DNA of 64,000 bases from Flammula alnicola (GCA_015499995.1 JADNRV010000066.1:1-64000), one strand, 5' to 3'. Counted from the first letter of the stretch, positions 11,933 to 24,579 are shown. The notes: a model not told the origin generated them from the letters alone. Translations and numbers: made by a program.

Positions 11933-13367
11933 TCACCTCACCTGGAGTGCCTCTGCGTCATTCAAGCGGCCCTGGTCCCTGTACGTGGCCGCAAGATTTT
12001 CCATGCTCGTGAGCGTGTCAGGATGGTCGTCTCCCAGTACCCGCTTCCTCTTCTCCAACACCACCACCTCAAGCGCCTTGGCGTCGTTCCAGCGGCCTTG
12101 CTTCCAGTACGTGACTGCCAGATTTGCCATGCTCGTGAGTGTGTCAGGATGATCATCTCCCAGCACCCGCTTCCTCTTCTCCATCACCACTACCTCGAGC
12201 GCCTCGGCGTCGCTCCAGTGGCCCTGGTCCCTGTACGTGCGCGCAAGATTTCCCATGCTCATGAGTGTGTCAGGATGATCGTCTCCCAGCACCTGCTTGC
12301 TCTTCTCCATCACCGCCACCTCGAGCGCCTCGGCATCGTTCCAGTGGCCCTGGTCCGCATACGTGGACGCAAGATTTGCCATGCTCAAGAGTGTGTCAGG
12401 ATGGTTGTCTCCCAGCACCTGCTTGCTCTTCTCCATCACCAGCACCTCGAGCGCCTCGGCATCGTTCCAGCGGCCCTGGTCCGCATACGTGGACGCAAGA
12501 TTTCCATGCTCGTGAGCGTGTCAGGATGGTCGTCCCCAGCACCTGCTTCCTCTTCTCCATCACCACCACCTCGAGCGCCTCGGCATCATTCCAGCGGCCC
12601 TGGTTCCTGTATGTGCCCGCAAGATTCCCATGATTATAAGCGTCTGAGGATGGTCGTCTCCCAGCACCCGCTTCCTCTTCTCCATCACCACCGCTAAGAG
12701 TGCCTCGGCATCGTTCCAGCGGCCCTGGTTGCAGTACGTGACCGCAAGATTCGCCATGCTCGTGAGCGTGTCAGGATGCTCATCTCCCAGCACCCGCTTG
12801 CTCTTCTCCATCACCACCACCGCGAGCGCCTCGGCGTCATTCCAGCGGCCCTGGTTCCTGTACGTGGCCGCAAGATTCGCCATGCTCTTGAGCGTGTGAG
12901 GATGGTCGTCTCCCAGGAGCTGCTTCGTCTTCTCCATCACCACCACCTCGAGCACCTCGGCATCCTTCCAGCGGCCCTGGTTCCGTACGTGGCCGCAAGA
13001 TTCCCATGCTCGTGAGCGTGTGAGGATGGTCGTCTCCCAGCACCCGCTTGCTCTTCTCCAACACCACCACCTCGAGCACCTCGGCGTCATTCCAGCGGCC
13101 CTGGTTCCTATACGTGGCCGCAAGATTCCCCATGCTCGCGAGCGTCTCAGGATGGTCGTCTCCCAGGAGCTGCTTCATCTTCTCCATCACCACCACCTCG
13201 AGCGCCTCGGCGTCGTTCCAGCGGCCCTGGTTCCTGTATGTGGCCGCAAGATTCGCCATGCTCGTGAGCGTGTCAGGATGGTCGTCTCCCACCCGCTTGC
13301 TCTTCTCCATCACCACCACCTCGAGTGCCTCGGCGTCGTTCCAGTGGCCCTGTTCCGAATAAACAAG
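11933..13367 (-). repeat. 126-bp TPR-coding tandem array, about 11 units
   Basis: Units of 126 bp (42 codons) with very high mutual identity. Each carries the conserved block encoding WNDAEALEVVVMEK and GDDHPDTLTSMANLA. Two fewer units than the partner array at 61.2-62.9 kb. Confidence 0.9.
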
Positions 13368-16034
13368 TGCTATACGAGAGGCAACTAATAGACTGATCTC
13401 TTCCAGCTTGAGTGAGGCTATGGAGTTGGTGATATGTTGCAAAAGCATACGTCGATATTTGTAGTCATCGGTCTTGAATGTCCAAGAAATTGATAGGCCA
13501 ATGATAGTGAGTATGCATTTCTGCATGTCATGTCTTTTTTTTGCCATGGTAGTGCCACTCCAGTGTTGTACCAGTGGATGAATACTGTAGGTATGATTTC
13601 GACGATCATACTCGATGAGTGAATATGAAATCAGGTGCTTTACAACCTGCCGAAAGACCCAAGATTCCCAGCACAAGTCATGTTTTCCTAGCTGGTTCAA
13701 TAACTGTGTCACTTCATTCTGTAGTTCAGAATCCTCCAGTTGTAGTTGAGATAATGTTGCCTTTTCAAACATTTGTTCCGAAATTCCTTCATGATGAAGC
13801 ATTGAGCAAATTTGCAGGAAAGATCTTGCAGATGGGTCAAGTTTGTCGTAGCTCAGTCTCCATGTCGCATATACTGCTAATCCATATTGATCCTCTCCTT
13901 GAACCTCTTTATTCTGTAACAGATTGTCACGTTCACGTCGATAGAGTTCTCGATACTCGCTTAATGATGAGCGGTATTGAATGAAACCACCTGCTTGGGA
14001 GACAGCCAAAGCAAAATAATGGAGTTCCTGTGTCATACTTTAGTTTGAAACTGTTTTATAAATAAACAAATGAAAGAAAGCACCTGTACAACCAGTTCTG
14101 CTAGTGCCTTGTTTTCATCACTCTCTTCTTCCCGAGACAGCTGCAAGAGCAAGTTTTTTGCATCTTCATGATCCATCCCCATAACTTTTGCATCTGCGCC
14201 TTTACCAGCATGAATGCGAAGCTCTGGGTTGCGTGTTGTAACCAGGATATTGCCAGATGCACATCGAGGAAAGAACTTTCCAAGATCTAAGGCGACATTA
14301 TCTGCATTGTCAAAGAGGAGAAGCCAGTTTCCGTCACGTTGGCTTGCAAGCCAATGCAGACTCGCATCCACTGACCGCTCAACATTGCCTGGAGTGATAG
14401 CTTTAAGATCCATTTGAAGTGTCTGTTCATTGGTAGCATCGATGTAGAAGATGTCGGAGAAACTGAAAATTAAAATCATAAATTATCACAAGTCATGATT
14501 TAATTGATAGAACCATACCGGTTGGTGTCTTGGGATTCTTGCAAGAATTTAAAAGCAAGTTGGCTCTTTCCTGACCCCCCGAGGCCGTACAACACGAAGA
14601 CGCTTTGAAATTTGCCATCCGAATCAAAATATCTGCGCATCTTATCAAGGATGTCTTTTCGTCCTGTAAATGATCGCACCGGAAGCGGACAAAGCTTGTG
14701 TTCTTTGATGCATTGAATTGATTCAACTGGAGGTCTAGGAGCAACTGGGGCAACAAGATTGAATTAATATTTAGATTTACAAGAGAGATTCTTCCGTACT
14801 GAATTGTTCGATCATAAGCTGCGCTCTCGGGACTCTGATCGCATTCACCAACAAGGCAAGCTTTTCAACAACCTCTTTCCTCTTCATATATTGCGTCGTA
14901 TGAGCCTCCACAATGCTCAACTTTTCCCATTCAGCAAGCTGTATTCCCTGCATTCCTTGCTCGACATTTAGTCGAAAATACGTGTTCGGCGAGTTTGCGA
15001 AAAGACCCAACATGGCTTGGTGTGTATCTTCACAATCAGTGGCGATTGCCCTTAGCGCATCGATGACGTCTATTGGTACGATCTGCTGGAATAACCCAGG
15101 CTTCTTGATCGCGATTATGTCGGCCTGTCCAGTACCGATGCTCACCAAGCACCCGACTTGACGGGCGCCAAATAGAGCATTGGCTTCCTCCAGTACGACC
15201 CGACTGGGATTATTGCGGCCCATTCCGTCATCGATAAAAGGCTGCTCCCTCCCAATTTCAATGCGCTTGAAAAAGGTGGGTGCTGCAGATGTCGCCCGAG
15301 CGGCTTCCCAAATCTTGCAATCCACATGTGTTTCGCGAGACTGGTACGTCCTGAAAAGTACCGGAATATTTGCATTATGGGCGTTCTTGGTGCAGACAAA
15401 GCTAACGAATCTTCAGATTCAAAATCCGCATGCATAGCAAGTATGTAAGAGACTCACGTTCGACAGACTCCAGCTTCATTGCCTTCTAATAAGGGTGATT
15501 CCGAATCGCCAGTTACGTCCTTCACCACAGATTTGATCGCTTCTTCAAGTTTCGTCGCTTTGAACTTTCCGTCTCCTCCCCATCGCTTCGGATCAGAGAA
15601 GACGTCTTTCGCCAAATCATCGTAGCATTTGATTGCTTTGTCTACATCCATCCGAAGACGCCCGAGCATTAAAGCGATTATCCTGCAATATATAAAGTAA
15701 GTACAACGTAATGTGATGGTTACTGCACGCAGCGCACCCTCCAGTACTAGTACCACCAATCAGATCAAAGTAATCGCACGGCTTTGGCAGACTGTTAAGA
15801 GGTGCTTGGCCGTCCTGTTTCCGTTTCGTGTTCTCCTCGACCATCAGCCTGTGCATGACTTCTTTGATTATGAGCAGCTCCGAAAGTCCGCGAATACCAC
15901 CGCCATCTGTTCAGTGGTTACTAGTTAGCGACTCCATCGGCGAGAGAGTACCAATTGATACATTTACCTAGTGCAAGCAGCCTCAAAGGTGGTTCTACTC
16001 CAGAGGAAGTCATCGTTAAGACGAAGGAATCCAT
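11933..16034 (-). pseudogene. Patatin/NB-ARC/TPR NLR, inverted copy with frame breaks
   Basis: Same exon plan as the copy at 58482-62893. It starts at ATG 16034 (MDSFVLTM) with the oxyanion motif DGGGIRG and nucleophile motif GTSTGG. The second patatin motif reads DDG where the other copy has DGG. Next come the P-loop GLGGSGKSQ, the Walker-B-like LLLFDNAD and the GNILVTTRNPELR block. TPR units follow as 126-bp repeats from about 13367 to 11933, with 12 QGxWNDAE elements. One three-base in-frame deletion (about 13289) and several single-base deletions (near 13006, 12985, 12629, 12530 and 12500) break the TPR frame after about four units. Several are losses from C runs, so sequencing error is a real alternative to decay. 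If genuine, the product would keep the phospholipase and switch domains with a shortened sensor. Confidence 0.75.
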
Positions 16035-19000
16035 TTCTTGAACGGTCAATCTCTTGAACGTCGAGGCTATGCTGCGCCCACGTAAATTTTCACAAGGAAG
16101 ACAATCTTCACCAGTACTTAGGGCCTGATGTACTCTTTATAGCGAAAACTGGTTATTAATATCGCTTCTTCCTATTTAAAGAGAACAAGGAATGTACGCA
16201 GATGAGACTCGGAAAGATAAGAAGGAGGGATTGCTCAGGGGAAAGGGTTTCAAACGAGATGCGATCGATATCCCGAGCGTACTTCTACCCATCGCTCCAG
16301 GTCGTTGCCTACACCGTCGCCCATTCCCCTCTATCCCTTTGTCGTATCTTCGATGGCCATCGTTTCGGTATGTTCATCATTTCATATACTCTGTGCATTG
16401 ATTGATGGTCGAGGTCGTATGTTGCGGCTGTCAATGGCAATGCTAAAAATATTTTACAGTCAGCGACGTTCTTGGTGAGTAACGAGCCAACAGCGTACCT
16501 CTCCTGTCATTCTTATCTTCGTCTTCCCATTCAGTCTCCGTGCCAGCACTAGGCAATCTAAACTGCCCAGTAGTGTCGTCGCGACATCTCCTCGAACCCA
16601 TCCAAGAATTGCCTTTTGAACCATATAAAAGGCGAATCTGAGCTTGGGTTAGTGCCAACGTCCGTCTTACGAAGCGATGCCGGCTAACCTTGTTGCATAA
16701 GGAGTCTTGAACGCCAAGCGGCGACGTACATGCGTTGAAAACGAGATCCTACTTTGTAGAAGCGAGAGGGGCACTGACTAATCGTAGCAGGTACTAGACA
16801 TTCGATAGTTTACGATAAGTAAACAAGCAAAAATGGCAGGAGGAGAGCAGACCTTCGCTTTCTACGCCCATGTCATGACTGTCATCATGACTTAACACTT
16901 TGGGGGCATGTTTTTCCTCTGATGACGATCCTAGAGATCTGTCAGTAACTTTCTTTGTGAGTAATGAGCCGATTGTTTACCTCTTTCGTCACTCATGCCC
17001 TCGTCTCCCCATCCAGTCTCCGCGCCACGCTGAGTGACATCGTCCTCCTACATAAGTATGTCCCTTCATGCATCGTGTCCGCTGACCAAAAGTTTTCGTC
17101 TTCGCATGAGGACTAAATAGAGCATAAGTATGACATTAGGTTAGTACATTCTCCGTCCCACAAAACAGTGCCAGGCTAACCTCGTTCCACACAGAGTCTC
17201 AAACGCCAGCTCATCCCTTCATACACTCGATCCCATCATGCTTGCCGGATCTAACATTACGAAACGAAAAAGTGGCGTTAAGTTAGTACCACCCCCCTGT
17301 CATACCGAGTGCCGGTCGACTGACGTTGTTCCACAGACAGTTCTGAGTTCGAACGGTGTGTACGCATCAATAGAGCAAGATCGTCGGCTATTCAAAGAGA
17401 GAAGGGAAGGGTTGAGCTCGAAGTGCATAGTCATGACTGCGGATTACGTAGAAATAAGCAAATCTGTAAAGGAGAGTAGTCGAACCGCGGACCTTTGATT
17501 TCCATGATCCATCGCTGTCATCGCGAGTCGACGGTAGAAGGAGAGAGCGAGAAACGGCCAGGTCATGCCTATTTGGACGAAACTAGAGTAAGTAAAGGTC
17601 GAAAAAGTGCGAGCGGAGATGCGCTTACAGTTCATAACAAATCCTCGGTAGGTAATCTGACAGCATATTGTGTCGTTAGAACAGTTTAATTATATATGGT
17701 AGAAAATACTCGCCTTACTTTCCACATAGCCGAATCTCAAGCAGCAAGACTATGAGCGTGCACGGGGTGAATATATCTGTGAACTCAGCATAAAGGCGGT
17801 CCAAAATACTCATGAATGGCGCACCTTTGAATCCAAGTCATATATAGATGAAATTATCCTGTAAAGTAGTCGGTGACCCATTGAGTGCAGCAGGCATGAC
17901 CAGAATCGCATCTCACTGACCCTAAATCTCGTGGAACCGCGCAAACGAAGCACGCGACGACACTTTGCGTCATGGGCTGTCCGTCGGCTCCAGCAACCAT
18001 GAATGCGAAGATCCCAGTTGGTGGATGCTCCATTCAGAAACGACGGCGAACTTCAACCGAGAAGCGCCCGAAGGAGCAGCAGGGGAAGGGCAGGATCGGT
18101 GGGATGAGTAGGGAAGAAAGGCCAAGTTCACGACGGAGTTTGACGTGGGCAAATTCTGACATCCTATCCCATTACTTAACAACAACCGCCGCCGCCTGCT
18201 CCACCTTACGCTGCTGCCCTTGCCTGGCTGTCTTTGATGGTGCAACAGACCCCACCCACCACCCACATCCACACTGGCACCCGCATCCGCACCACGGCCA
18301 CTTGCCCCGCACCTGCACGTGAAAGAACAACACCAGGCGCCTGTGGGTGCGTCTTCTCAACGACTGTTTGGTAGATTGATCATCGGGAGTGGGGGCGATT
18401 GATCTCGATGATGTTTCTAGGTGTAAGCGTAAGTATACGCGGTTAATTTGGGAGAACTTGAAAGAAGACGGACCGCCTATCCCAGCCTCGCGAATGAAGT
18501 CGATAATCTGGCACATCGGTCTGATTCGGAGCGCAGATGCTGCAACGAGAATCAAGGAGCAACGAGAAATCAAAACGAGTACTAGCCGGACCACCATACT
18601 TGCTGCAGATTAACACGACGTGAGACGCCACCATCGATTGCCAGTGGGTGCAGACGTCAGGTAAATTGGAAGCTCTAAGGACGTTCTATGTATGTAAGAC
18701 AAACGACGCACACTTGCGGCGTGTGTTATTATTGAAAGCGTGGGAAAACGCCGCGAAATCGACTCGGGCTATCGACCTTCATCTCCACATTCTCAAGCCC
18801 CAAGAAGGTTCGTAAATAACGGAAGTAATGATTTTGCTCGATACATGTATGGCTTTGATAAAATTTTAAATTTCATCCGTTCAAAATAGGCATATAGAAC
18901 CATGTCAACGCTCGCCTCCGAGTCGAACGCTGTTCATCACCTGAGACCTCTCGTAGGGAGATTTGCCACCTCCACCTTGCTTCAAAGCTTCACGCGCACG

Positions 19001-19658
19001 GCTTGTCAGCTGCCTTGACACCGTTCGCAGAGTCTGAATCCAGACAATTATAGCGATGACACAGTGCCCGCTACTCCTTACCTTGTCCGATTGCAGTCAA
19101 GCACACTGAGGTCGATCGTCCAATTCGACGAACAAGATCACCTCAAATTTTCAATCATGATGATCAGAATGCCCTCGACAACGACGATTTCTATGTCCGT
19201 GGGGGCATTCCTTCTGCTTCCCTGAACTGGAATCCTAGACAGCAACAATGCCTGCGAAATTTATATATCTTCGGGCTCTGACCCGTCTTCCCCGTTGTCG
19301 TCGATACGTTATCGTCCAGAAGTCATTCTGATGACGGCGACCGAAGAGTCAATTAAATTGCGGAATTGGTCGGGTATTGCGCGACAACGTCAAGCCTCAT
19401 CAACGAGCAACTTACGCCATGCTTATCGTGGCCTACGTTAGACCAAAGTTTCACACTCCTTCTCAGCAATGAAAATATCAAATAATGCGCGGCGTAAGCC
19501 GTGGGTATAGAGCTAGTTTCTCCTGACAGACAGCATACAACAGATGGCAATCGATCCCTTGTTGTTATAGTACGGTCTTTTGCAAACCCGGGAGAAAACG
19601 AGACTTCCGATGGTACATATTGCTGCTGCTGCTGCTCCTGACCCTATCACCATACCGC
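16035..19658. other. NLR 5' flank and arm DNA, no intact gene
   Basis: Holds the upstream region of the left NLR and arm sequence shared with the right side. Around 16.44-16.69 and 16.92-17.15 kb are two decayed copies of a small exon-intron module (encoding GTETEWEDED-like residues in one), also present at 57.4-57.6 and 57.8-58.1 kb. No intact coding region was found. Confidence 0.5.
17505..18596. other. About 1.1-kb insertion unique to the left arm
   Basis: The flanks (ttgatttcca on the left, tgctgcagattaacacga on the right) are joined in the right arm by only a few bases (gcatga) near 57.06 kb. The extra DNA has no recognisable frame. I saw no terminal repeats or clear target-site duplication, so it could be an insertion here or a deletion there. 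Confidence 0.5.
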
Positions 19659-21365
19659 TTAGTTGGTGGTGGCCTTGGTGAAGGGGGTGGTGGCCAAACC
19701 GACGCGCCTGTTGGTGGTGTCGAAGACAGAGTAGAAGCGCTCTAAGAATGGTAAGCCGTTGATGAAGTCGAGACCCTCTCCGCTGGGTGAGCCAAGATCA
19801 CTGACAATGAGGTAGATGCGGGAAGCACTTCCACCGATGTCACTGTTGAGCGAGCGGGGCCAGATTTGAGCATTGGCAGTGAGCTCGAAGGAGGTCTGTC
19901 GAAAAGGAAACCAATGAGAACGGGCCAGCAGGACAGCATGAAACCACTTACTCCTCCAGCGGTGAAGAACAAACTCTGCAGGTTCGAGAACTGGGCGGAG
20001 GTGATGCGGAGCAATCCCGTACTGATGTCGAGAACGGCTCCAGTTGCGGACTGGTACTTGTTAAATCCGTCGGTGGCAAGGAGAACGAGGGTTGTACCTG
20101 CAGAAAGTCATGATCAGGGTGAAGTCCTCGTCCAGATAGTCGAGCATCGACGTACCGGTGTCGACGATGCCGGCGGTGGTGGCAAGGATTTTGGTGGAGG
20201 TACCGTATCGGACGGATTGGTTAATACCCCAGTATTCGCTTGCGGGAGAGGTGGTGGTCAAGGGACTGTGAGGAAGATGGCATAAATCAGCCGCTGATCT
20301 TGAATGTAAAAGAGTCGAGATGAAATACATACATGAAGGTGATCGAGCCGGTGAATTTAGAACTGTCAATTCCACCTAAACAGCAGAATAGTCAGAAAAA
20401 TGATCCGTCGTGGCATAATAATGCCAGTATACGTACCCCAGGTGATCTCTCCGTTCGGAGATTCAACGGTGGTGGTGGGCTCGAAAGAGATACCGATGGA
20501 GTGGGAGCTGGTGACTCCGTTTGCAAAGAGATTGTCAGTGACAGTGGGGATGAGAGAGTTGGTGGCTGGGGACAGAGTGTCGAGGGTGAGGTCGACGGGG
20601 CCGATACTATTCGAAAAGGAAATGTTAATCGAATCTGCTCTAATATTTTGGACTTGACCACACACCCAAGGATACCGTCAACACCGTCGAAGCCAGAGGA
20701 TCTCGAAGCAACACCAATAGATTGCTCGGGGATGGTGAGGCCAGAGGCAATGGTGACTTGGTCAGTGAATTCAGTTCCCGAGAAAGAGCCTGATCCGTAT
20801 TCCACCGACTAAAAATAGTACCAGAATCAGACGGGTATATCAACGAAGGGCGATGAAAACTTACCACTTGGTTGGAGGTCTGAGTGCTGGTGCTCGTCTT
20901 GACATATTTCTTATCTGCTCCAACCCATGTGTTCGAGCTGCGGGCGGCCGAAAAACTTGAGAACATTGAAGATGATACAAGTACTGAATGCATACCTTCC
21001 GGTATCAATGACGAGCGAATCTGTACCAGGAACAACTTAAGTACCGGCCCAACGGGTTGGTAGGCATTCTAAGACTTACAAGTTATAGCTGGGCTACCGA
21101 CACCGACAGAAGCAACGTATTGAACGGCCTGGTTGACAACCTGCTCGTTGATAATGGCACGGCTCTCGTGGCCAGCAGCCCTCGCGGCACCCTTAGCCTT
21201 GAGAGCCTTAGCCCTGGCCTGATCGTGTCGGACGAGGTTGTGAACGCTCGTGACATTGACGCGTCGAGAAATGGGCAGGGTCACGGGGGACCTATTCAGC
21301 AGCACTGGGTTGGCAGCGACGGAGAGAGCGAGGAGAAGGGTCGTCAAGAGAGTAGCAGGGAGCAT
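19659..21365 (-). CDS. Secreted aspartic peptidase (A1 family), nine exons
   Basis: A pepsin-like endopeptidase, probably secreted. Spliced model, minus strand: 21365-21080, 21020-20996, 20937-20865, 20808-20666, 20606-20437, 20375-20333, 20265-20156, 20097-19952 and 19895-19659, giving 410 residues with all phases consistent. A signal peptide (MLPATLLTTLLLALSVAANP) is followed by a propeptide of about 80 residues. The first catalytic motif VIDTGSSNTWVG is split by an intron, and the second is VDTGTTLVLLATDG. The YGSGSFSG flap and the LPFLERFYSVFD C-terminus are also present. The pattern resembles polyporopepsin-type fungal enzymes, used for extracellular protein breakdown. A TATAAAA lies about 75 bp upstream of the start. 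No break was seen. Confidence 0.92.
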
Positions 21366-21435
21366 CTTGATCAATGAAAGGAATTTGCGAGCAATGCAAG
21401 GATTCGATGAAGACTGAGAGACCGTCTTGGTTTCC

Positions 21436-21442
21436 TTTTATA
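21436..21442 (-). promoter_or_regulatory. TATA box of aspartic peptidase gene 1
   Basis: TATAAAA on the minus strand about 72-77 bp upstream of the ATG at 21365. Confidence 0.6.
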
Positions 21443-21954
21443 CGATAGTGCAGAGCAATGAAGCGCATGGACCTTACTCGCTAGAAGTTCCTAATACTGC
21501 GTGGCCAACAGGAATGTGTAGTCCTCCATGAGTGGCACTGGCACTGGGGCTGATAATCAGGCAGTGTCAAGTATTTTCTTTCTTGGGATGATAGATCTGT
21601 GGGCAGCGATGAACATGAGTAATTTTGTTGTGGTCCTCGGACTGCGGAAGCCTAGTTAGCAGGGAGTAGATCTATCCGGGAAGCAAAGGAGAGTCAGGCC
21701 GCACTGGAGAGTCTGCGAACTTGATTCAAGAAAGCATATTCAGCAGAGAACGTCGGTTCCATGTGCAGTCACTCCTGAGGCCTGAAGCCTGAGGAGGACT
21801 GCTCTGCTTCGTGCACGTCCGATTGTAGATCATGGGAGACGTCACGAATATGAACTATATGATAGTATATCATCGGAACCAAACTTTGAGGATGCCTGCA
21901 TCAAGAACAGTTGTCAACTTCGAAAGTGGAAACGAGCTCGAGGCGCCGGATCGC

Positions 21955-22870
21955 CAGACTTACTGCAGATTAGCACGACGTGATACGCCACCACTGATTA
22001 ATTGCCAGTGGGTGCAGACATCGTCTCCTCTACTACTTGGAAGACAGTTGGAAAGCGCTCGAAGACAAACCTGCCAGTGACTAGTGCTAGTGATCGACCT
22101 GGTGGCAGCGGAGTGCGTTGAAAGTGTGGGAACACGCAGCAAAATCCGAGTCGCAGAAGGTCGCAGAGTCTATCTGCCACATCCTCCACATCCTCCACAT
22201 TCCTCCACAATCTTCAGCCCCAGAAATGTTCGTAACAACGTAAGTAATGATTTCATCGATATCTATATTGTTTTAATAAGTTTAAAATTTCTTCCGTTCA
22301 AAGTACTTAGGCTTTTTTGCCCACAGAACAGCTGAGACTTGCCTGAGACGTTCTCTCTTCACTTCTCGCCGGACGCCCACCGCGACCAATTGCGGGCCTC
22401 ATCCTATCTGCTGCAGCCAATGAGAAAGAGAGATTTTTTGTCTTCTTGCTCTTCTCAGTCGCCCGTCGCTGCACACGAGAAGCGAGGGACATAAGATCCG
22501 TTCGACGTTGGACAAAAGCTGTAGGGTGCTCTCATCCGAGGGGGATTCGCTACTTCCACTCTGACTCACATCTTGCCAGCTGCATTGATACACCACCTCA
22601 CAGAGTCTGAATACAACTAATCATAACGGTGTCATTCGACGCAGGCTCTGAATTTGCGAGATATCTGTTTCCTGGCACTGGTCCATTCCCTGGTGGTCTA
22701 AGGAGCCTGCATTCCCTAACATGCCCACTACTCCTTAGCGCCTTGCAGTCGATCAAGATGATCTCACTCATGATGATCATAACGAATGCCCTCGACGATT
22801 TCTATGTCCGCCGGGATATTCCTTCTGCTTCGCTTGGACAGCATGAATCCGACTTGTATATCTTCTTGTC
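21955..22870. repeat. Diverged copy of arm repeat (third copy)
   Basis: Direct-orientation relative of 18.60-19.25 kb and inverted relative of the right arm. Shared blocks include the cagattarcacgacgtga segment, the minisatellite-like catcctccacat run, the ttccgttcaaa segment and the gatttctatgtcc segment at 22.8 kb. The copy brackets aspartic peptidase gene 1 with its relative on the other side. A weak short match also occurs at 24.79-24.87 kb. No coding capacity was seen. Confidence 0.65.
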
Positions 22871-23229
22871 AACTTCGCGCGAGATAAGCTCGACTTTCAA
22901 CTAATACAACTATCCCACTCTAACTGTTCACGTCCGAGTCTTCGGACAAGTAACATACCTTGGATGTTTTACTTTTGGGCGCTATCCTTGCATTCCTTGA
23001 TGTCGGCAAATATCGAAAGTCCCCTTTCAATTTGTTGGAAGTTATGCTGCTGTTTCTGGACTTGCAGGACGATCCTATCCCTGGTAAATTTCTTCTAAAC
23101 ATCCAAGCGCGCTTTCTGCTAACTAACCCGATTCTCGACGTAGTTTCTGAATCTTGTCCTTTGACTTTCCAATAATTCTTCTGACCATGAATAATATCCA
23201 CCCGCAGACGTTCTTGTGACTTCTTCGCT

Positions 23230-24057
23230 TCATGCTCTCACTGGTGGGAAAGTAAATAATTGGTAGTCCGAAGTTCCGAGCCTAGGTTCGAGTATGATCT
23301 GATAGTGTAAGTAGCTCTGGGTCAGTACCCAGGAATTGAGAATAACACATTATATCGCATACCGGGAAAGTGTCTAAACATCTACCAACCGCCTGGGTCT
23401 TGTTCACGGTCCACAGCAAACCAGTATTAGGATCTATTATCTGAACGATATAATATGTTGAGTGAACGACTGACAGATTCGATGTAGCCTTGACGAAAGC
23501 TTACCCGGTAAGAGCCCAAAATAGGGTCAACTTGACTGATGCGGAACTTCGTTACTCTGCTGCTGACTTTGGTGATACCTACGAAGGTACCCTATATTTT
23601 GAAATTAGCGCTCTCGTAATATCGAAAAGTAGTAGAAGAAGAAAAGCCATTGGTCTACCTCGGACGCGTCGGGAGTCCCGACATAAGATGAAGTCCCGAT
23701 GTTGGATATTGTGAATAACTCCATTCCGCTGTCTACGCAGGTCAAATTGAACTAGAGTGCAGTCGTCAGTTCTACTATTGAAAAAAAAAAGGAAAAAGCC
23801 ACACCTGTCCAAGCCTTCCATTACTAGGAGCCGAGGGCCCCACTGCAAGTGATAAAGTTCCAAGAAAGGGGCCAACATAAGTGTGTTGAGAGACGCTGGT
23901 GATGGTATAGATTCCAGAAAGTAACTGTGTGCAACGTCCCGGTCGCGGTGGTAAGGAGATTCAAGTGGCGCGATATTGGTTTCAAGCATACCTGTGCGAT
24001 GGCGTTAGTGGCACACAAGCAAAGGATACCGGCAATTGTAGCAAGCTTCAAGAACAT
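23230..24057 (-). CDS. Small secreted beta-trefoil-like protein
   Basis: Six short exons (24057-23992, 23924-23805, 23751-23659, 23591-23505, 23441-23386 and 23281-23230) give about 157 residues in consistent phase. A signal peptide (MFLKLATIAGILCLCATNAIAQ) fills exon 1. The mature chain contains LSGIYTITSVSQHTYVG, VDSGMELFTISN and GLLWTVNKDPGG. Repeating G-x-Y/F-x-I and W-T-V strands are typical of fungal beta-trefoil lectins and protease inhibitors (ricin-B-like or mycocypin/I66-like). I cannot tell which, and no QxW motif is clear. One Cys pair could form in the mature part. The TATA box sits at 24151-24158. The last two splice sites were chosen by continuity of the fold and are less certain. 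A broken duplicate lies immediately upstream. Confidence 0.6.
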
Positions 24058-24150
24058 GGCGTCTCAGACGTAGTACTTAGCTGGAATGAGTCGGTGAAGA
24101 GGCAACTCTTGAAGAGAAGGTAGGCGGTAGAAAAGTCAATTAAGAGAGGG

Positions 24151-24158
24151 TATTTATA
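24151..24158 (-). promoter_or_regulatory. TATA box of the beta-trefoil-like gene
   Basis: TATAAATA on the minus strand about 95 bp upstream of the ATG at 24057. The same promoter block, including the tatcgaatgagac context, is repeated at about 24550 upstream of the broken duplicate. Confidence 0.55.
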
Positions 24159-24274
24159 TCGAATGAGACACACCGCAATACCTGAGACAGTATTTCTTCG
24201 AATTAGGGACTTGACATCCGAAGGCTGGACTGCTTCATGCATGTCCACACCGCAAACTTTATGAAAAGGAAGGG

Positions 24275-24460
24275 TGCAATATTCTCAGCCTGAGAGACGC
24301 TGGTGATGGTGTATATTCCCGAAGTCAACTGTTTGCGTCCCAGTCGAGGTGAGAAGATAAAAGGAGGCGATATTAGTGTCAAGCATACCTACTTGTGCAA
24401 TGGCGCTGGTGGCACACAGTGCAAAGGACACCAACAATAGTAGCAAGCTTGGAGTACATG
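24275..24460 (-). pseudogene. Truncated tandem duplicate of the beta-trefoil-like gene
   Basis: A second signal-peptide exon (MYSKLATIVGVLC) with one extra base before the predicted cleavage site shifts the frame. Intron 1 and the first part of exon 2 (LTSGIYTITSVSQ) are recognisable, after which similarity stops near 24285. The upstream promoter block is duplicated too. A clear relic of a tandem duplication. Confidence 0.8.
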
Positions 24461-24579
24461 ACGCCTGAGACGTATAGCTCCAATAACTCGGTTAAGAGGC
24501 AACTCCTGGAGAGAGCTTGATAGGGGATAGATAAGTTGAGAGAGCGTGTTTATATCGAATGAGACGACCAGTATCAACA

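Larger units (their letters stand above)
10800..19510. repeat. Left arm of a large inverted duplication
   Basis: Read in reverse complement, this stretch matches 48.87-64.0 kb piece by piece: the 10.8-11.9 kb region with 62.9-64.0, the NLR gene with 58.5-62.9, the flank at 16.1-17.5 with 57.06-58.4, 18.6-18.77 with 56.89-57.06, and 18.79-19.5 with 48.9-49.6. The arms are diverged by substitutions and indels. The left arm has about 1.1 kb extra (17505-18596) and the right arm has a 7.3-kb retroelement. Confidence 0.85.

Noticed and set aside
12023..12697. Plus-strand frames of up to 224 codons opposite the left TPR array
   Set aside because: Same repeat-shadow effect as in the right copy; His/Leu-rich antisense translation of the conserved TPR codons.
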